DNA of 64,000 nt, from contig JAPQWV010000017.1 in NCBI GenBank assembly GCA_027422505.1, positions 18,601,501 to 18,665,500 of the forward strand, given 5' to 3'. Positions 33,304-44,421 of the stretch are shown here, piece by piece (position 1 is the first letter of the stretch; every line of letters starts with the position of its first letter). The notes below the pieces were generated by a model. It worked only from the letters and a program-made list of their open reading frames with translations, did not search any database and was not told where the DNA came from. The position numbers and the translations under genes are program-made. Source of the stretch: Craterostigma plantagineum. Taxonomy: Eukaryota > Streptophyta > Magnoliopsida > Lamiales > Linderniaceae.

Positions 33304-36300
33304 ATGGATCGCTACCCAAGATACAACCATATATATGATCACAATATGTACTTGAAGGTTCAGGATACGAACTTTCGGCTCGATCTGAACACATTTCGGT
33401 GCCCGTACGAGATCATCGTATCCATTCTCAGAGGCCACCCCATCTGGCATGCGTTAACGGTCACCGCGTCAGTGCCGATGGTCTATATCCAGCAATTCTG
33501 AGGATATATACAAGGAGTTGTAGCAAATGGGGCATTCTCCTTCACTACACAACTCGGGACGCGGCATATTCTCATGAGCAAGAGCCAGTTCAGGATGATG
33601 GTGGACTTGCCGCACAACGACAACTACGACCCGCTCCCGACGGACGCAGAGATGATTCAGGACTTCTTGCACATGGGATACCAACCGCCGCTTACAAGAT
33701 TAGCTCAGGTCCAGAGCAGCGGTATCCCTCACCCCTGGAAGACACTGTTCGGAATAGTGAACAAGTGTCTATCACCCAAACACGCCGGCTTCGACAAGGG
33801 CAACGGCAATATACTGCGAATCTTTCACGGTCTCGTCTTCGCCAAAAACTACGACTTCGCACAGCTAATCTGGAATGATCTAGCTGAACAGATCCGGCTG
33901 AAGGAAAACCGAAGGTCGAAGAATGTGTCCTATGCTCGATGGTTCAATGTGATCATCAGGGAGTTCATGGAGTTACACGCCGAGAACATCCCCCAGCTAC
34001 CTCCTGGTGGAAACTACCAGCCGTCAAGGCTTAAGTTTTTCCACAACCCACGGCTCACGGACCTGGACCAACCGTCGATGCCAATTCCACTCAACTTACT
34101 CAGGCTCACCGACCCCGCGGGAGCTGAGTATCAGAGATTCTGTCGGGAACACAACTTAACGGAAGAAATGATTGGAAGGCCCTCGGCAGATCACCATGTG
34201 AGCCCTCCCCAACACCAACCAAGCCCTGACGACGCGATGATAGACGTCGTTGCTCAAGAGTTTCAACAGGAGTCCTCTTTGATCGAAGAGCCAATGCCCG
34301 ACGTGGAAGATACCCTAATCGACGTCGTGGCTACAGAGATGGGGCTCGAGGCTCCTGCACTCGAATTACAAGTGGAAGAGCCCGTACATGTTGGCGTGCT
34401 CGAAGAAACTTTTGAGGAAGTTCTTCAACAAGAAGCACAGCCCGAAACGGAAATGGAGACTTCACTTCCACTGGTGACAAATCAGACATTGGAGAACGTC
34501 GATCGAGAGCTTACTCCTCACCCTGCCACCCCGTCTGACATAGAGTATGACGCGGAAATCTGTCTGATCAGGAGGACTCCCAGAAGACTCAGTATTCAGT
34601 TGTAGTCGCTCTTTCCAGCAGTCACCACCGCACCAGATACTACGCTGACCACAACGACAAGTGTTGCCAGCACTTCTTCGCTCAATCTTGAGCCGCAACC
34701 AACTCACGTGGTGTCTGGTTCGCAGGCGCAACCTGAGCCTGCCTTAACACCCATAGAGACGAATCCTCAAGATTCGACTCGAGGATTGGGTGGAAGTTTC
34801 ATACAGTCACAACCTCAAGTGACTGTAAGCCAACCCGCAGAGTTGGTGTCTACTCAAGGGTTGATAACAGGGGACATCAATCGTCCTGGTCCATTCACGG
34901 AGGCGTTCGCACCCTTTGTGACGAACGAGCAGTTTCAGGCCGCTCTCTCTACCGTTGTACAGTCAATCGAAGACAAGATCACAGAGAGAATACTTCAAGC
35001 AATCGAGGCATCCCGAAGAGATACCGGGAAAGCACCTGCCTCTAAAGGCCTTCGTCACAAATCAACCCCACACCTCCACAACACACACCCACCGACCCTC
35101 TAGCCACTTCCTCCATCCTCATCAATCCAAACACAATCCCCATCACCGAGCTCCACGACTTCTCCTCACCCGTCTGATAGGCCTTTCCATCCGATCGCCG
35201 CAAGAAGAATCCCGCTATAGGCGATTGGTGGACCATCTTGAGCCACCGACTGACACCTGCCGAGGCCAAAGCTCCCACTCACGGCAGAGACATGACGATC
35301 AGGACCCTCATGAGGGGAAGAAGAGGCCGAGGACATCTACATCTGGCCGAGGACAAAGCTCGGGCGCTACGCAGACAAGCGCTGGATCTAGTGAAACCCA
35401 AACACAAACCCAAACACAAACCACCCAAACCCACACCACGCACCGCACTGCCCACATCGACCCACCAACCTTTCACCTCAAGACGCCTCCGCCCACCCCC
35501 ACCGATCTACTCAAGCCCCTTGCTTCCGAAAGAAGAAGCAAGTGCTGCAATGCTTGTAGCTCTAGCAGCTACCCAAGCCACTCCCTCTGTCGCTCCAGAC
35601 CAACCGGGACCCTCTGGACATGGCGTCAATCCACACGAGGTCCTAGACAAGTATATCTTCGAAGGACAGTGGATGACTCATTCCATGCCCGAGGAGCATA
35701 AAAGACGACGGCTTCACGACGTTCGGCGCTTTCTACAACAAGCTTCTATAGACCTCGTAATCATAGAAGACGAAGAACTTCAGGAAGGTGAAGACTACGA
35801 GAAAGATATCCCAAGGCTACCAGAGTTAATCGCTCAACAGGCGTCCCTCTCCAAGGCTAACGCCAGGGACCGTTCGGATCGACACGCCGTGGGAGAACAT
35901 TCACATAGAGATACCTTTCCTTGAAGAAGTCAAGGAAAACATTTGGAGGTCACCGGATCGAATTAAGAAGCCGGATGAGTTCGAGCTGAGAGGGATCTCT
36001 CACTGGGATCAGCAGAAGAGAATGACATATCTGAGGATGCTGACCCAACTAGGACCGAACGTGAGGCTGGGGATCCCGAAGGATCGACTGAAGAGTCACT
36101 TCAGGGAACTCTCCCCTATTTGCCAACTCCTTAGTGTCTATTGTGGCAAAGGAGGACTTCCAACACCTCACTACATCATCGAACGAGTGGACAGGACCCG
36201 AGAGGAACTGAGCAAGAGCGACCTGCCGTACCTCCCCGCCGATGAAGTGTACCATCTTTATCAGCTATACGTGGAGAAGTACAAAGGTCCCCATGGCTTC

Positions 36301-36816
36301 ATCAAGAAAGAAGGCCTCGAAGGGCTCTACCGGTTCATGATGCGACAAGTCAAGTACTTCGGCGCTCACGACCTTCAAATGGCGCTTGAGAGCAATATGA
36401 AGAAGGTCAACATGACCGAACCACTCTTCAAAGGACCTGAGATCGAAGGGCTTCCCAACAATCACGTGCACATCAGCTCAGTCCTAGGCATCACCTACCA
36501 CAATCCAATAGCAAAGAAGAATAGGTTGATGTTAAAGACTGAAATCAACAAGTTTTGTGATGGGACGCTCAAGGTCATCAGGAGGAATATCGAGCAGAGG
36601 CTGGAAGAAATAAATAGAGACACTATGCTGAGGATCCACGGGTTCGTGAGAGAACAGCCGCTCCTAATGGAATTGCTTGAAGATATCGAGGAGCGACTGG
36701 AGCTGAGAATCACGCTGAGATACTACGGGTATGCGCTGGGCTTGCGCAGATCGTATTACGCCCGACGAGGACAAACGGCGCGGAAACGCAATCAAGCACA
36801 AAGGGGGAGATTGTAG
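33304..36816 (+). pseudogene. Long extra ORF of the SIRE-like element (envelope position), unknown function, broken
   Basis: From ATG 33304 to the stop at 36814-36816 the same reading frame holds most of about 1170 codons. It is interrupted by TGA at 33499-33501 (after MVYIQQF), TAG at 34603-34605 and TAG at 35101-35103; between about 35130 and 35890 coding-like text moves to another frame (35238-35924) and then returns. The N-terminal 60 residues (FRCPYEIIVSILRGHP..ASVPMVYIQQF) and a domain to about residue 270 look folded; residues 300-600 are acidic and Pro/Gln/Thr-rich, with a basic low-complexity stretch near 35300-35450. The last 300 residues are charged and helical, ending in a basic tail. 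N-terminal text of this kind is common beside asterid Copia elements (recollection, unverified). I see no signal peptide or clear transmembrane segment, so calling it an envelope is not justified. The function is unknown. Confidence 0.75.
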
Positions 36817-37151
36817 AATTTGTGCTTGATATCATTAGTTGTCCTTGTAATTAGGAGCGTTTTGTATAGTAGTCCTTAGATTAGGACTAGTTTGATATTT
36901 ATACCAAGTTTGTTTGGTATAAATGCATGTAAATCACTTGTGTCGAATAGAGAAAGTTTAGAGAATTGATCCGAAGGGCTTGCAATTCGATTTTTAGGGA
37001 GAGAAACAACAGTAACTTTCTCACTCTAATTGAATTCTCTCTCGTGTTCTTAACTTGAGTTTTTCGATCGAATTCAATTGATTATCTAAACGATCGAATT
37101 ACTATGGATTCTAGCCTAGGATCATAGAGTTGTTAATCTGAGGACCTAACA
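36812..37151 (+). repeat. 3' LTR of the SIRE-like element
   Basis: TGTAGAATTTGTGC..CCTAACA, 340 bp, preceded by the polypurine tract AAAGGGGGAGA (36800-36810) and followed by the TSD copy CTTCT. Confidence 0.92.
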
Positions 37152-37156
37152 CTTCT

Positions 37157-37530
37157 ACCTTCTGAAAACCCTAGAATCCAAATCCGGCTATAAATCATCG
37201 TTCCTAACGCTCCACCAGCCGCATTATCAGCTATCTCGTTCCAAAATCGCCGTCCCACCTGAAAAAACTCTTTTTCGGCCGTTTTTTCACCCGAAAGCCA
37301 GCGATTTCGATCCGAAACAGTCGCAATTGAGGACAATGGTTGTGAGGCGAGAAAGGCGAGCGCCTCAGAAGACGTCGCCTCGTTACGAGGCGCTCGCCCG
37401 AGCTGCGCCTCAATGAAGTGAGGTGAGTCGAGGCGGCTAGAGGCGAAATGCCTTTGCCTCACCTCGCCTCTCGCCTTAGGCGCGCCTCAGGTTGCCACAC
37501 TATGTTCCCAACGTGCTTTGTCCTCACTAG
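37157..37530. repeat. Non-coding; GC-rich AGGCG/GCCTC block, probable hAT-derived MITE
   Basis: From about 37335 to 37495 the sequence is dominated by GAGGCG, GGCGAG and their complements (GCCTCGCC, GCGCCTCA), a pattern seen in some non-autonomous hAT ends; similar GCG-rich blocks occur at 21940-22000, 22710-22745 and 22862-22925. No TSD was identified. The 180 bp before it is unremarkable. Confidence 0.4.
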
Positions 37531-37870
37531 CACGCACCCTGAGCAAACTTCTCAGGGGGTCTCCCATCCCAGTACTATTGCAAGTCAAGCACGCTTAATT
37601 TTGGAGTACTTATGGATGGGCTCCCGAAAAGGAAGGTGCACCTTGCTGGTATGAGTAGCACTATCAAGTCTCTTATTAAGTCCTTGACTTTACACTGCCA
37701 TACAACGCCCAGTCTCACAGTCTCTCTCATGCGGGTGTGGGATCGGTTCATTCATGTACCCCTCCGCCTAGAAGCCTGCCAGGAGCCGCTCCTTGTTCGT
37801 GCACCTCTCTGGCAACGTCGATCACTCCCTGCCCTCATCGGCGCCGGACCTCACATCATGTGTCCTTGTT
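37531..37870 (-). mobile_element. 5S-rRNA-derived repeat, probable Cassandra TRIM LTR
   Basis: Bases 37531-37665 resemble the complement of plant 5S rRNA: GGGTCTCCCATCCCAGTACT, then CAAGCACGCTTAA, then GGAGTACTTATGG, and GCTGGTATGAGTAGCAC. The order and spacing match 5S, with substitutions and a small insertion (GGGCTCCCGAAAAGGAAGG). The sequence continues past the 5S part with ACAGTCTCTCTCATGCGGG and GTGTGGGATCGGTTCATTCA, wording I associate with Cassandra elements, which carry a 5S sequence inside each LTR. Only one LTR-like copy is present, so it is a solo LTR or fragment; exact ends and TSD are not resolved. A diverged 5S pseudogene is the alternative. Confidence 0.65.
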
Positions 37871-38640
37871 GTAGGAGTTTTTTATCCCTTTATGTGAGTG
37901 CCACTCCCGAAGAAGCAAGATTTAAAAATTGAAGACGAAAAGAAAGTAAAGAGTACAATTAATCTGACTTATAACCATTATTTTGGAGTATTAGGTAGAT
38001 GTTTAGTAGGTTCTTTAGTTCTTTTGTGTCTACTTTAAATATTCTCGGGCTTGTTTGTTTTCTTTTTGTCTTGGTTTTGTTAGTTTCTCTCTTTGTGAGA
38101 TCTTTTTCCCTCTGGATTGATGAATGTTACCAGATGGTGCATTTGGACTCTTTAGTCCTTCTAAACTTTTTTATTATAATAAATTATCGTTTGAAAAAAA
38201 TAGATTACAACTCAACTTATGCCTGTATTTCACGCTTGTATAGTTATAATTTCATCGTTTGCAAATAAAGATAAAGGAACAGCCAGCATGTCGTGAAATA
38301 TCATATACGTAAAATTGGTAAATGATGTCATCGAATTCAGTCACCCGAGGAGAGAGTGGTTTATGACTAGAGTGGGCGATCCTATAATGCTTCGTGAGGT
38401 CATAAAGAGCGGCGTCCCTCAACTTATGTCCAAGTTGAAAAAAAAAGTGAATGTGGTTCACGTGTGAGGGGGCAACATTAAAATACATAGCCCCGATAAG
38501 TCACAAGTGATCCACAATAATTGAAAAGAGATTGAGTAGCTTATAAGTTGATGAGCTACTCCGCCTATCACCAATTGGTTTGAGGATGAAAACTATCAAC
38601 TTATGTTGATCAATTCTCCTCTTAAGTGGATTGTGTTGAG
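37871..38640. other. Non-coding; possible LINE 3' tail and LTR debris
   Basis: Bases 37940-38205 are T-rich, with phrases such as TTGTCTTGGTTTTGTTAG and a terminal ATAATAAATTATCGTTTGAAAAAAA, which resembles the 3' UTR and tail of a plant L1-type LINE; no coding part is present. Bases 38500-38640 carry CTTATAAGTTGATGAGCTAC and CACCAATTGGTTT, phrases that recur in plant LTR leaders. Neither assignment is firm. Confidence 0.3.
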
Positions 38641-40263
38641 GTGTATGCCCCAGATGTCGTACGAGGACTGGGGGTACGAGGGCAATTTTGTAATTTAGTA
38701 GTGTTTAGAAATGTAACTGGATATCTTTCGTTTATGGAATGATTTAATATTCCAAATAAATAAATTAAAAGGCAAATTATTAGTTACTCTAAACATTTCA
38801 CCTTGCAGCCTGGGTGAATAAGACAAATCAATAAAACCCCAATATTGGCAGTTCAGTTATTAATTCTGTGGGGACAGAGAGGGGGCACCAGTAAGCTGAG
38901 ATATTGCGATATTAAAATTAGTCCACAAGTTCAAGTCTCCAGTAGGGTGACTGGATTGACAAGCATGACTTGTTTGTCGATGGGTCCAATACGGTTGTGC
39001 CAACTATCCACTTGGGAGTGAGAGCCCGTGACAATGATACAAGATGAATCAGGGGATTTTTTATTTGGACACTGACTTGTAATTGAACGATCACACACTT
39101 TGATTGTCTATGATCGATCGATTGACTGTAGTAGTCTGCGTGAACCTTAGACCGAAAGGATTAACTTGGGGTTGGTCTTGAGGTCTTGACTTGTCACTAG
39201 TTTGCTAGGCCCGTCTTGCCGTAGGCATGGGTCGGCGGCGAAATGTGGTCTTGACTTTTCGATGCAATTACCGGTTGAACCGCAGAGCGGGTTACGGTCT
39301 CGATTAAATTCGAGGTTAACGTACTATGACAAGTTTAATGTGCGGGAATTTATCCAAGTCTCTAGCCAGAGCATATAATGACTCGCGATAGTCGTGGAGA
39401 GCAGTTTAGGTATTTTCACCGATATAAACGACATATAGTCGAGTTCTATAAGTTTGACTATGCGTGACTTTCACTCGACCGGGACAAACGTAAAGGGTTT
39501 GTACGTATGACGAAATCTACGGTCGGTTCGTGGATTGTGATTAGATCAAATTCGTACTCAACTTGGGATCTATTCGGTACCACGAGGCTGTAGGTGAATA
39601 CCGAACTCCTAGATTCCTCCTAAGCCGGTTGAGACGAACCAAGAAAGTCGGGCTTAAAAAGGGCAACCGAGACAACGTCATCATCAGAGAGAGAGACAAG
39701 GCTATGTCCCAGATTGAGACATCAGGGTTTGGGGCTTGGCCAAAACCCCGACGCCGAAAATACTAAGTTTGACAAGTGAGGGGTAAAATGGTCCTTTCAC
39801 CTCACGAGATATTTTTGAAATAAAATATTGGAATTTAATACTTATTATATGATTTAAATTAAATTTAAATCTTTATTATTGTTTTAGAAAAATAACATTA
39901 TTTATTTTGGAATTAAATAATATATATATATATCGGATACATATAAGTTTCGAATTTTATTAGATAAATTTTGAAAATTATTAAATATATTTATATTTTG
40001 GATATTATATATTTAAAATATACTAAATATAGTATTCTAATTAATAAATTATATATTTAACTAATTAAATTTAAAGTTTGAATTTTGAATTCATAACTTG
40101 GTAAAACCGAGACTTGGTAAAAGAAGAGGTGTGAGGATTTTTCTCCACCCACCTCAACCTATTTCGGCTAATCCTAGGTGGTATAAGTAGGGTATTCAAG
40201 ACCCTAGCTAGAAGAGAGGCAAATTTTCGAAATATAAGCTCAAAAGGAAAAACTAAGAATGCT

Positions 40264-40359
<96 letters not shown>

Positions 40360-40680
40360 AGCAAGCAGCTCGTTCTTGGCCTAGCCGCACTTGCAAGAAC
40401 AGCTGCGACGTTCGTGAGGTTCCGGCGTGACGATCTTGTGCAAAGGAGTATCGTTCGTGTGCCTTTGGCTTAGGAGAGAGGCATGCCTCGGGGATTCGAA
40501 GGGTTTGAAGCTAGCCATAGGAGGCTGCTCACTTTGGGCGGACTAAGACTGGGGCTGCTCACTTTGGGCGGACTCGGACTGGGCTGCTCACTTTGGGCTA
40601 ACTCGGGTTGTGGTTGAGATGTTGGCTAGGCAAATATTGAGGTATATCAAGATCCTTAAAGGTTCAATATTGTCTTTATT
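38641..40680. other. Non-coding, LTR-like sequence with microsatellite and 30-bp repeats
   Basis: Moderate-GC sequence with no open frame longer than about 70 codons and no domain. It starts near TGTTGAGGTGTATGCCCC (38633), a possible LTR start. It includes an AT-rich block (39800-40090), a pure CT tract of about 44 units (40268-40356), and three copies of a ~30-bp unit GGCTGCTCACTTTGGGCGG (40529-40609). I read it as a decayed LTR or leader of unknown family. Confidence 0.4.
40268..40356. repeat. CT/GA microsatellite
   Basis: An uninterrupted run of about 44 CT units. The reverse-strand frame across it is only an Arg-Glu repeat and is not a gene. Confidence 0.98.
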
Positions 40681-42044
40681 GACAGCATTCTCCCCCTGAA
40701 GATAGTATTCTGAAAAATATGGTTTGTTTTCTAAGAATGTGACATCAACTACATATATGTTCTACTTAAGTTAGGACTGTAGCATACCCTTTTGTGTGTT
40801 CGAATACCCGATGAACACACACTTAATGCTCTAGGATCTAGCTTCCCTCTTAGATGGCTATGAACATGAACAAAAGCAGTACATCCAAATATTCGAGAAG
40901 TAAGGCCTTGAAAGCCTTAAAAGTGGATAAAAATCACTTAGAATTGCAACAGGACTATTGTTGCCAAGAACTCTTGTAGGTAGCATGTTTATCATATAAG
41001 CAGCATTCAAAACAGCTTCCCCCCAATAATTTTTTGGAATATTATTCTGAAGGAGTAATATTCAGACAGTGTCAAGTAAAGGCCTGTTTTTTCTTTCAGT
41101 CACCCCATTTTGTTGGGGTATGTAGGCGCTAGATGATTCATGTACGATGCCATGCGATTGAAGTAGGCGGACAAAGTATTATTGAAATAGTCTTTGGCAT
41201 CGGCGATTCGGAACATATTTATTTTGGCTCCAAATTGATTTTGCACCATGTTATGAAACTGAGGTATAATGAGGCTGACTTGGGATTTCTGTTTTAGAAG
41301 GAACAACCATGTGATCGGGTGCAATCATCTATAAAAGTGACAAATCATCTTGTTCCAGAGATGTTTGGGACAGAGGAGGGTCCCCAAATATCACTATTAA
41401 TCAACTGAAAAGGCGAAGAAGGGCTTTTATTGCTAATGGGAAATGAGATACGAGTATGTTTAGCTATACTACATATTTCACACTGAAAATCGGCAATATC
41501 TAAACCACAAAAAAGCTTTGGAAACATGACTTTTAAAGAGGTAAAGGAGGGATGTCCTAGACGCTTATGATATAACCAAATGGAGTCTCTATTGGATATA
41601 CTCAAATAAGAAGTGGCTAAGTTACTATGAAGTGTATTGTGTGGCTTTAGACGGTAGAGACCGTCCCTTTCTTCAGCAAGTTCAATCCTCCTCCTCGACC
41701 CCAGTTCATGAATAGTAAAATGAGAGCGAACGAAGTCAGCATAACATTTGAGGTCATCGGTAGACTTTTTACAAAAATAAGACTAGTAGATAATTTTGGA
41801 CATGTAAGACATCTTTGAGTGGGAGGCCTGGTAAAAGTGATATATTTCCAATCCCTACGGCAGTGGCTAGAGACCCATTGGCAACAACAATTTTCCTGTT
41901 GCTAGGATAAGGAGTGTAAGAACGAAATAGGCTAAATGTAGGAGTCATATGGTCGCTGGCACCTGAGTCAAAAATCCAAGAGTGGTCGGGGACTGTTTCT
42001 GAGGCTTTTGAACATCTAGAGAATGAAAGATTACCCGATGGAGT
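40681..42044 (-). pseudogene. Ty1/Copia pol fragment: protease and integrase only
   Basis: Read on the minus strand, it opens in the gag-protease region (about 42044-41770) with WIFDSGASDHMTPTFSLF. The pre-integrase zinc finger follows at about 41605-41400 (LYHKRLGHPSF .. CEICSIAKH), then integrase fragments (about 41324-41100, TWLFLLKQKSQVS .. NQFGAKI) and the integrase C-terminal region near 40700-41040. Multiple frameshifts and stops are present. RT, RNase H, primer site and LTRs are not found beside it. At 42045 it is cut by the LTR of the Athila-like element, so it is older than that insertion. Confidence 0.85.
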
Positions 42045-43516
42045 TGATAAACGTATTTCAATACGTTTATCGTAGTATTTAATTGGGTTATAATAGAACT
42101 CTAGCAATCATTTTATGCATTTATTCGCCCTATTTACACTTATTTTGATATTGAAGGAGCTTATGACGACTTTCGGGCGAAAAGGAGCGAAAACGAGGCA
42201 AAACAGAGCAAAAACGACAGAAACAGTCATGTGTCGCGGCCGTGACACCCAGTGCATAAGGCCGTGACAGGAGACAGAAGACTATACTGCTGGAAGTAAC
42301 GGCCGTGACACTTCTTGCACAAGGTCGTGACCCATAGCAGCAGCAACATTAGAAAATTCATATCTCTCAATCCAGATCTCGGATTGAGAATCCCTTTAAT
42401 CAGAATTAAGATTGGCGAGTCTTCTATCTATAGTTAAACTTTTAGGTCAGTCGGACATCGTTTACCCCTCCATCTGAGAGAAATACGAAACTGTCGCAAG
42501 GCTGGAAAGTGTCACGGTCGTGACACTTCTGCACGAGGCCGTGACGCACGGCAGTGAGCTCCATTTTGTGCCCCACCAGTGTCACGGCCGTGACGGACCA
42601 TGTCCCAGGCCGTGACAATAGCGACTGTCATTATAAAAGCCTGAATTCGACCCAAAAAAAGGGGATATCTACCAGATATCAACCCAAAATCTTCCAGAGA
42701 TGAAAAACAGCCGTAAAGAACACAGAATTACATCCCGGAGCGCGAGAGACAGATCAACGACGCAATCCTTCTCTGTTCTCTATCCCTTTCGTTGTTTTTC
42801 CTTCAATTATGAGTAGCTAAGTTCCCTATGTGTTTGGGATTAGATGAACGCTAGGTTATTTCGTATTTAAGACATATATTTATCGTAACTCGTGTTTAGT
42901 CTATTTATCGTTTTATGAAATTGCTTCTTCGCTTTAATATGTCTATGTGTTAAAGTGCATGTGTGGAAAATCGTTTAGGGCGACAGCTAAATAACGATTA
43001 GGCCTTTCGTAAATGATAGGATTCGAGTATAGGGCGAAAGCAAATACTCGATCCTCGCCGTTAGTAATTCAATTCTTAGATCCCTGCAAGCGTCTAGGGC
43101 GACAGCAAATTCGCGAGCGGGTAGGAAATTACTGCGATCTAGTCTTAACCACGTAGGAACGATATTTCATTGTCTTAGGCGATAATACCTAGCGGGATTC
43201 GAATCCTGAGCACATATTTATTATCTGAAGGCTCTCTTATCAGTTTAGACGTGTTCTTTGAATCTCTCGTTGATTTAGGGGTAATCTGTTAGGATAGTTC
43301 GTAAATCTGCGCACTTTATTTAGGCTAGATATCGAGTCGATAGGTTAATTCTAGTAGTCAATTTATTCCTCGTGTTCGATACTCGTTTACTCACTTTACT
43401 GCACTACACACGATAGGTCCACTGCCTATCGCACGTTGGTGATAGTAATTAGGTATTCGTTTTATATTATCACTTGTCGTACTTGCAAATCATATTAGTA
43501 TACCACGTGTCCATCA
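42045..43516 (+). repeat. 5' LTR of the Athila-like element
   Basis: About 1.47 kb from TGATAAACGTATTTC to GTGTCCATCA. It opens with a palindrome (GATAAACGTA and TACGTTTATC around a 6-base loop). Between about 42230 and 42620 there are four paired GTCACGGCCGTGAC-type palindromes. A TATA-like TATAAAAG lies near 42635. The primer site follows after six bases. Confidence 0.8.
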
Positions 43517-43522
43517 AGTTTT

Positions 43523-43540
43523 TGGCGCCGTTTCCGAGGA
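43523..43540 (+). other. Primer-binding site (tRNA-Asp type) of the Athila-like element
   Basis: TGGCGCCGTTTCCGAGGA differs in two places from the canonical tRNA-Asp-complementary TGGCGCCGTTGCCGGGGA of Athila elements. Confidence 0.85.
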
Positions 43541-44421
43541 ATAGATTGATATTAGGAACACCATAGTTCGGTACTTTAGCCACTTTATTTGACGTTTTCT
43601 TTGCTTTTTGCTATTTGCGTTATTTGTTTATTTGTTTTCGTACGTCATTATTAGTATCGTTATCTCTTCGACGTAGTTATTTATTTCTTCGCTAATTTTC
43701 AGTTTCGCTCCTTGAAGGTACGATTCAGCGGTGAATGACCCGAAGCCATCCATCAGGTCCCATCGTTGACGCAGACCAGATTTCGAACGGAAGTTACGAA
43801 GGCAACTCAAGTACGAATCCGAAGGAGCTTCCACTAGCTCTCAGGACCATCTAGTTAGCTATTCAGAGGACAGTTCGCAGGAATCAACCCGAAATTCACG
43901 TGTAGAGGCAGCCGTAGATAGTCCCTACACAGAAGTAGAAATGGCGGACCACAGAGTGTCCGTCCATGAGGAGGAGCCATCACTACAAGATCTCCTGAAG
44001 AATGTCGCGCTAGGCGGTGCCGAGTCGGCAATCGTCATTCCACCGATCGAGAACAACAACTTTGAGCTGAAGCACTCTTGGCTTCAAATGATTTTTCAGA
44101 CGGCCCAGTTTGAGGGCAATCCCGACGACGATCCCTACTCCCATCTGAAGGCTTTCTTGACGGTGACTCACACCATCAAGATCAACGGGGTCTCGAGCGA
44201 TGCGATTAAGTTGATGTTGTTCCCGTTCTCGCTCAAGTTCAGGGCGAAGGACTGATTGGATATGTTGCCGCCCAGATCGATCACTACTTGGGAGGAGATG
44301 CGAGCCGCCTTCATCAACCACTACTTCCCACTATCAAATGTGCTAAGGTTGAAGACAGAGATCTCTCGTTTCCACCAGAAGGACTCAGAAAACCTGTACG
44401 AGGTGTGGGAGCGATACAAGG

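Larger units (their letters stand above)
23402..37151 (+). mobile_element. SIRE-like Ty1/Copia retrotransposon, 13.75 kb, with a long extra 3' ORF
   Basis: The LTRs (351 and 340 bp, TGTAGAAT..CCTAACA) are flanked by a perfect 5-bp duplication CTTCT (23397-23401 and 37152-37156). A tRNA-iMet primer site (TTGGTATCAGAGC) follows the left LTR, and a polypurine tract AAAGGGGGAGA precedes the right one. Order: long AU-rich leader, decayed gag, protease, integrase, RT and RNase H (to 29400), a 3.9-kb non-coding spacer, then an extra reading frame of about 1170 codons (33304-36816) ending at the polypurine tract. The size and the ORF in the envelope position fit the SIRE/Maximus type. All coding regions carry stops and frameshifts, so the copy is dead. 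Confidence 0.93.

Noticed and set aside
34955..35701. 248-codon Ser/Pro/Thr-rich frame overlapping the extra ORF of the SIRE-like element
   Set aside because: Low-complexity text in an alternative frame; the coding-like frame in this interval is that of 35238-35924, which links to the flanking segments of the extra ORF.
40071..40364. Minus-strand frame with a long Arg-Glu repeat
   Set aside because: It is the translation of the GA/CT microsatellite and not a protein.
40676..40700. Polypurine tract and LTR boundary next to the Copia fragment (CAGGGGGAGAATGC on the minus strand)
   Set aside because: The same bases continue the integrase C-terminal reading (YYLQGENA), and RT and RNase H should lie between integrase and a real polypurine tract, so this is coding debris.
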